Assembly (NCBI RefSeq): GCF_000001735.4
Contig: NC_003074.8
Coordinates: 3,472,101-3,536,100 of the forward strand
DNA: 64,000 nt
Origin: Arabidopsis thaliana
Lineage: Eukaryota > Streptophyta > Magnoliopsida > Brassicales > Brassicaceae
Direction: 5' to 3'
A program made the position numbers and the translations under genes. The notes beneath the pieces were generated by a model that was not told the origin of the DNA, did no database searches, and saw only the letters and a program-made list of their open reading frames with translations. Positions 59,218-64,000 of this stretch are shown in pieces. Positions within the stretch are counted from its first letter, which is position 1; the number at the start of each line of letters is the position of its first letter.

Positions 59218-61376
59218 ATGCAGCCAAATTTCGAGCTTTGGGAAGATATTTAATCGGATGTTACTCTGTCATTTGCTGCATGTGAAGAGGGTCTGTAGGG
59301 GAACAAAACGGGTTTGGTCTCGTTCCGATGATCTTCTATTACTGTTGTTTCTACAATGGTTGTTATTAGTATGTCGTTTCTGTCTCCAAAGATTCTTTTT
59401 TCATCGATTTTTATTTCTAGTTTCCCTAATTCTGATCTTCAAGGCAATCAAGTCATAGAAGATAACACTTACCATAGTTTAAAATTTAGAAAATCACTAA
59501 ATTAGATTCGTATACATCGGATGTGTAGAGATCTAGTCCGGGGTTATAAAAATGTTATCAAAACAAAGTGTGTGAACGTGTGTTCACATTGATAGAGGAA
59601 TAAAGGAAGAAGATTTTGTCATGAAAATTGAAAACTAGAAAAATAAAAGATATATTGAAGGGCCGCCAAAAAAAATAAAGAGGTGTTGAAGGCAAATAAA
59701 GGTCACACTAGTGGCGTAAGCTTCGTGAAAAGGATATGATGATAAGCGGAAATTTTGAAATTATGAAATCATGAACGTGCTTTGTTACGCATTATGCTTT
59801 TAAGCCTACTTTCGAAGAACATTTTCTTTCTTCTTGATAACAAAATGAACAAAGATTATAAATTAAGTTTTGTCGTTTACATAAAATATGTTCATGATTA
59901 GGAAGGATTTAGCCTTAAGTCGCAAAGCTTCTCGACGTTTCTCCTTCTTATTTTATTGTTCAATCTTCTTTATGATGTTTGTACTCACGGTATATGTCGG
60001 TATCGTAATAATACATGCAACTTTTGATGATGAATTATTTGACATATTTAAATACATCAGTTTTACAAAGAATTATCACAATTATCATTTTATAATTGTT
60101 ATTCAACAATTTTCTAGAATATGTCCTTATAACTTTGCTATGGAAAAGATGTAACAATTGTACGTAATTTCACTTTAAATTTTGCATCCTGTTGTTCTCA
60201 AAGTTATCAGCATCGCAAATCTTAGTCATAAAATAGTGTATACTGTATAGTATATAGTAATGCACGTATGACGTAAGAACATTGAATGTTTTTTGATATT
60301 GGTACATCAGTGTAAGGCATGTAGATCCCATCGAAGCGACCAGATCGAAAGTGACAAAATAACAAAAGGGTGGCAAAAGAAATAAAGCCATAAAGTTGCA
60401 AGAAAGGAAAAACTACTTTGTTTTCTTTATCCGAAATAGGACTCGCAAATTGCAGTAGCATATGTCACAATTGATGATCAAGATTCATCTAATACATATA
60501 GAATAAGATATGGAAATCTATTAAATCCGATTTCTTTGAATATGAACTATGATAAAACTATTGCTTGATTAAGTGTAGCCTTTGGTCCAACTTTGCATAT
60601 GAACTGTGATAAATAATATTTCAAAGTTGTTTCAATATAAATTTATCAAAGTTATTTCAAGTTGCATAATTCAAATGTGAGCAGTGTTTAGATTGGGGCA
60701 CCAAATGATTAAAAAATAAAATAAACATTTCATTCATATATGTTTTTTATACAAATGACACCATTATACGTAATTCTAAATACGTTAATATATATATGAG
60801 TCAGGAGGTTGGTGTAATAGATGAGAAGAATGAGGTTCTTTGGTCAGAAGTGGAAAGCAGACTCAGCCTCTATTTTATACTCAAATCAATTCTTCATACC
60901 TTCCACCAAAACTTTACTCAATATTTAAAACTATACTATAGCCATCTTCTTAAATAAATCTAACCCAAAACATGTTTCACAAATTTCTCATTTTTGTGTG
61001 GTGTTTGATCTCTTTGAGTCTTTTTTTTTTTTTTAATCTCTTTAAGTCTTTATTACAGTATATCTTTATAATTTGCATTTAACACCATAAAATAGATATA
61101 TTGTGGTAAATTGTTAGGGTTATCAACTTGTCATAAAGCACAAGTACTCTTTTTCACAACTATAAGTCTATAATTTAATCGAAAAGAAAACACAGATTTT
61201 TTTTAACATAACAGGTATTTAGTAGACAGAAACACAAAAATACAGAGTAAAAACAAGTTCTTACTTTTAAACCACACAATACATATATAATAAACTTGGT
61301 TTTGCTTATATTTCTCTAATTACAGTTTCAAAACTCAGATTCTTAAGAACGCTGAGTTTGGGGATTCTATGTTGCC
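59218..61376. other. Spacer between convergent RPN8B and the MYB gene
   Basis: RPN8B 3' UTR, AT-rich spacer with poly(T) near 61021-61035, and the MYB 3' UTR. Open frames such as 59888-60154 (+) have no recognised domain and are not called. Confidence 0.5.
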
Positions 61377-62293
61377 TTAAGCTCCGGCACTGAAGACATT
61401 TTCTCCGGCGAAGTTAATGGCAGCTTCGAATGAAGTTGGTGATGGAGAAAACAGATTTTCTGAAGAGAGATTCTGACCCATAAATATTACTCCCTCCTCC
61501 GTATCATCCTTATCGATAAACCCTAAATCAGGGAGAATATCTCTATGATCGGAAAAGGAACGGTTGAGATTGGCATTGAGAAGATTGCCGGTTGTGATGT
61601 CATGGATACTTGGCCTGCGTTTGTCCTTGGCTCCGGAGAGCTGTCTCTGGTAATACTTTTGGGCGTGGCTCGCCACTTGCGTTGGCGTCTTTGACACCAC
61701 GAAGTTTCTCGATATGTTTCTCCAATCTCCTTTACCGTACTTGAGAAGGCCTAACAAGAATCTCCTGCAAGGAACAAGAAACAGAGCATTGAAAACCCTA
61801 AGAAAAAAGGGGATGACTTGCGTTGCAAGGAACCTAGGAAGAGTGACTTATATGGAAAGAATTCTGTAGAGATGAAAGAGTGTCTTAACCTGTGTTCTTC
61901 CTCTGTCCAAGGGACTCCTTTCTTTCGATCTTGATCAGATCCTCTAGCTCCACTAGGCCGTTTACGACACATGTCCGTGTCAAACCCCAAGGGAGAAGAA
62001 GCTGCAGGATAACCAGGAATGGGAACACGTCCTGCTTCAATATCGAAAACGTCTTCTTCAAGCTTACTATATTGCTTCATAACATCAAAAACAGTCTTTC
62101 CAGGGATCATGGAAGCAACTTTAAACCAGCGATCAGGCGAGTCTTCAGCGTATATCGCAAGAGCTCGTTCGAACATCTTGTTCTCTTCTTTAGTCCAGCT
62201 ACCGCTACTCGAGCTGTGTAAGCTCACCATCTCTTGAACAACGAACCGGTGGTCAGAGATAGGTAGGTGAGAGAATGGATGCAGAGTCTCCAT
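61377..62293 (-). CDS. DIVARICATA-type two-MYB transcription factor
   Basis: A nuclear factor with two divergent MYB/SANT repeats. Two coding exons, complement(61377..61764, 61890..62293), give 263 aa. The first repeat (about residues 31-84, [20 protein letters not shown] then [14 protein letters not shown]) is of the RADIALIS-interacting kind. The second (about 128-178, [40 protein letters not shown]) ends in the SHAQKYF motif, here [10 protein letters not shown]. These proteins bind GATAA/I-box-like sites and compete with RAD-type small MYBs (family knowledge). The ATG at 62293 follows a consensus acceptor (TTTTTAG|GT) by two bases, so the 5' UTR appears to contain an intron. Locus AT3G11280; no firm symbol recalled. 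Confidence 0.92.
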
Positions 62294-63045
62294 ACCTAAA
62301 AACAAAAAAAGGGAAGAATAAGTTTCAACTACAAACACAGCTCAAAAAAGTCCATTTTCTTGCTCTATGTGTGGAGGAAGCTTAAAAGATAGATTTGTGA
62401 TATAAGGAAATAATGGAAGCTTTTATATATAAGGTTTAATGATAATATAGTAGGAATCAAAGAAGAAGAAAAACAAAAGGGAAGGAAAAATGAAGAATCG
62501 TATACTGAGGGAATCAAGAACCTGATTTGGGTAAGAGATTTGAAGCATATATAAAACCGACCCTCGAATCTGAAAAAAGACTCAAAGCTTTGAAGAATTT
62601 ATGAGAATCTGCAAAAGTGAGTCGTCGAAGGAAGACAAAAACAGCAAAGCAAAGCCCACTTGAGAGATAGAGAGAGAGGAGAAGACTCAGAAGCTGAAGA
62701 AGACCCAGTAAAGAGAGAGAGATAGTGAAGGAAGAGTAATATACAGAGAGAGAAGAGTCACTGTAGATATGGGAACAGAGTGAAGAGAAAGAAAAGGAAA
62801 GGTTTCTTTATTTTTGGGAAGATTTGGCGTATTTGGATTGGAGAACAGCGAATGGCACCACTCCACTCGGATTCTTGCGGTTCATTTTTCTCAGAAAGAA
62901 AAAAAAAGTTGATTGATCTATTTGATTCTATTATTTAATTCTTTGGAATACGACAAATTTGTTCTATCGCCTTTTTTCTGGTCCACACGGAGACATACTG
63001 TATGGTTTTGTTATAAATATAATGTTTTGATAATTACAATCAAAA
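62294..63045. other. MYB gene 5' UTR intron and promoter
   Basis: Probable leader intron just upstream of the start, a GA-rich leader (62650-62770, read on the plus strand), the minus-strand promoter, then a short spacer before the tRNA. Confidence 0.5.
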
Positions 63046-63118
63046 GCGCCTGTAGCTCAGTGGATAGAGCGTCTGTTTCCTAAGCAGAAGGTCGTAGGTT
63101 CGACCCCTACCTGGCGCG
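63046..63118 (+). tRNA. tRNA-Arg (anticodon CCT, CCU in RNA)
   Basis: A 73-nt cloverleaf without an intron. The acceptor stem GCGCCTG pairs with CTGGCGC (one T-T mismatch). D-arm GCTC...GAGC and anticodon stem TCTGT/GCAGA frame loop TTCCTAA, and the T-arm GTAGG-TTCGACC-CCTAC contains the B-box. Discriminator base is G. The anticodon CCT reads AGG codons for Arg. CAA-type words lie just upstream and a TTTTT terminator follows at about 63127, as usual for plant tRNA genes. Confidence 0.95.
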
Positions 63119-63665
63119 ATTTATCTCTTTTTATATCTTAATTTTGTCTCCTTAAGGAGGTTGTTTAGGATTAAGTTCTTACCTGGAATTAAGTGATGAT
63201 TGGTTTTAGTATCTATGCGTCGGTGGAAAATATTTTTAGAAAGTGTGACAGATTCAATAGCTAAAGCTCATTAAATCCCACTATCTCTCCATTTTACTTG
63301 TGATGCTCACATAAGTTTTAAATTACTTTCTGCAAACAGAGAAAATCAAATAAAAGTATATCGGTTGTATCAACTAATCAAACTGTACAAGGTTTTTTAA
63401 CTTAAGTTAATTTTGAAGAAGAGAAGGCTACATAGAGTCATAGACGATAGGATACGAATGCTTTGAAGTTTATTTCTCATCTGCAATAGAGACAAGAGTA
63501 ATTTCTTGCGACAAAAGTTAACCAGTAACTCTTATAATATTTCGACTGTCATAAAATCTTTCAAGGAACCTAATAATATAACATCTCACACTGTTCAAAA
63601 GATAAATCAAGAGTGTTTAGCATAATAAGACATAAGCAGAAGAAGTTTGGGAGAATATGACGATC
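63119..63665. other. Spacer and 3' UTR of the last gene
   Basis: tRNA terminator, AT-rich spacer and the presumed 3' UTR of the minus-strand Myb/SANT-like gene. No gene seen. Confidence 0.5.
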
Positions 63666-64000
63666 TTAGGCAGCAATGGTAAGGCCACCAGATCGAAGTC
63701 TAAGCAGCCAAGACATTCTCAAACTTGAGTTCTTCAACAGCAAGAAAATCTCTCTGTACTCTTTCTTCACAAACAAATCCAACGCAAACAAGTAAAGATC
63801 ACTACCTTGCTCAACCTCTTCCATGGAGTCCAAACACTCAATGCATTCCCCAATGGTATACTCGTACTGCCTAACCGATGCACTCACTGGACTCTCCTTC
63901 ATCAGCTCAGTTTTTAACCTGTGGCATCCCGGAGTTACAATTTCAACATCTTGTAACCGAGACTCTGCAAAACCAACACTGTTAAATCTCCGGTGCTGCG
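63666..64000 (-). CDS. C-terminal part of a Myb/SANT-like (L10-interacting MYB-type) protein
   Basis: The frame is open from the right edge of the window to the TAA at 63666-63668; an internal Met at 63902 is not the start, because codons continue upstream (QHRRFNSVGFAESRLQDVEI) to base 64000. The C-terminal motif (YEYTIGECIECLDSMEEVEQ, DLYLFALDLFVKKEYREIFL) is the conserved tail of a large plant family with an N-terminal Myb/SANT-like (DUF3115-type) DNA-binding domain, derived from Harbinger/PIF transposon accessory proteins (family knowledge). The N-terminal domain would lie beyond the window. AT3G11290 is the likely locus; it has close relatives nearby, so which one is uncertain. Confidence 0.65.
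   Translation of the reverse strand, partial: QHRRFNSVGFAESRLQDVEIVTPGCHRLKTELMKESPVSASVRQYEYTIGECIECLDSMEEVEQGSDLYLFALDLFVKKEYREIFLLLKNSSLRMSWLLRLRSGGLTIAA

Noticed and set aside
59888-60154. 88-codon frame with hydrophobic segment
   Set aside because: AT-rich spacer, no homology seen, composition alone explains the hydrophobic run.

Overview
The window is plant nuclear DNA and matches the upper arm of Arabidopsis thaliana chromosome 3 as I remember it (roughly AT3G11080 to AT3G11290). The AGI numbers and symbols come from recognising gene order and proteins, not from a search. Supporting signs are GT-AG introns, AT-rich spacers, complete conserved proteins at their known lengths (FAD7 446 aa, WOX5 182 aa, P0 323 aa, L41 25 aa), and site II (TGGGCY) and telo-box promoter motifs in front of ribosomal genes.

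Layout. 1-1212 is the 3' end of an LRR receptor-like protein gene (RLP35). Then come LBD21 (+), a trihelix factor (-), a 2.6-kb spacer holding a complete non-autonomous hAT-type transposon (6152-7163), the ATL66 RING ligase (+), the 25-codon ribosomal protein L41 gene (+), and clathrin heavy chain CHC1 (-, about 30 exons over 9 kb, with a MITE in one intron). From 20886 to 22499 lies a 2OG-oxygenase-like gene that has lost its iron ligands. From 24137 to 27135 there is an unnamed tandem family: three copies of a promoter-exon1-intron1-exon2 module on the minus strand, two of which run into different downstream exons. Between them are a GC-rich foldback element and degenerate repeats.

Next come plastid omega-3 desaturase FAD7 (+, with a scrambled copy of its last exon just downstream), jasmonate oxidase JOX1/JAO1 (+), the PHD protein AL2 (-), an SGNH esterase (-), Elongator subunit ELP4 (-), a Yippee-like protein (+), arginyl-tRNA transferase ATE2 (-), ribosomal stalk protein P0 (+), a 4.8-kb spacer leading to the root stem-cell regulator WOX5 (+), the proteasome lid subunit RPN8B/MEE34 (+), a DIV-type MYB factor (-), a tRNA-Arg(CCU) (+), and the 3' end of a Myb/SANT-like gene (-) cut by the window edge.

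These are independently transcribed genes, not an operon. Thematic links are loose. FAD7 makes the trienoic precursor of jasmonate and the next gene, JOX1, hydroxylates jasmonate. ATE2 and RPN8B both belong to ubiquitin-proteasome proteolysis. L41 and P0 are both ribosomal. The least ordinary parts are the tandem module family, the pseudoenzyme-like oxygenase, the hAT element with its internal 27-bp minisatellite, and a 15-bp duplication around a bare poly(A) tract.
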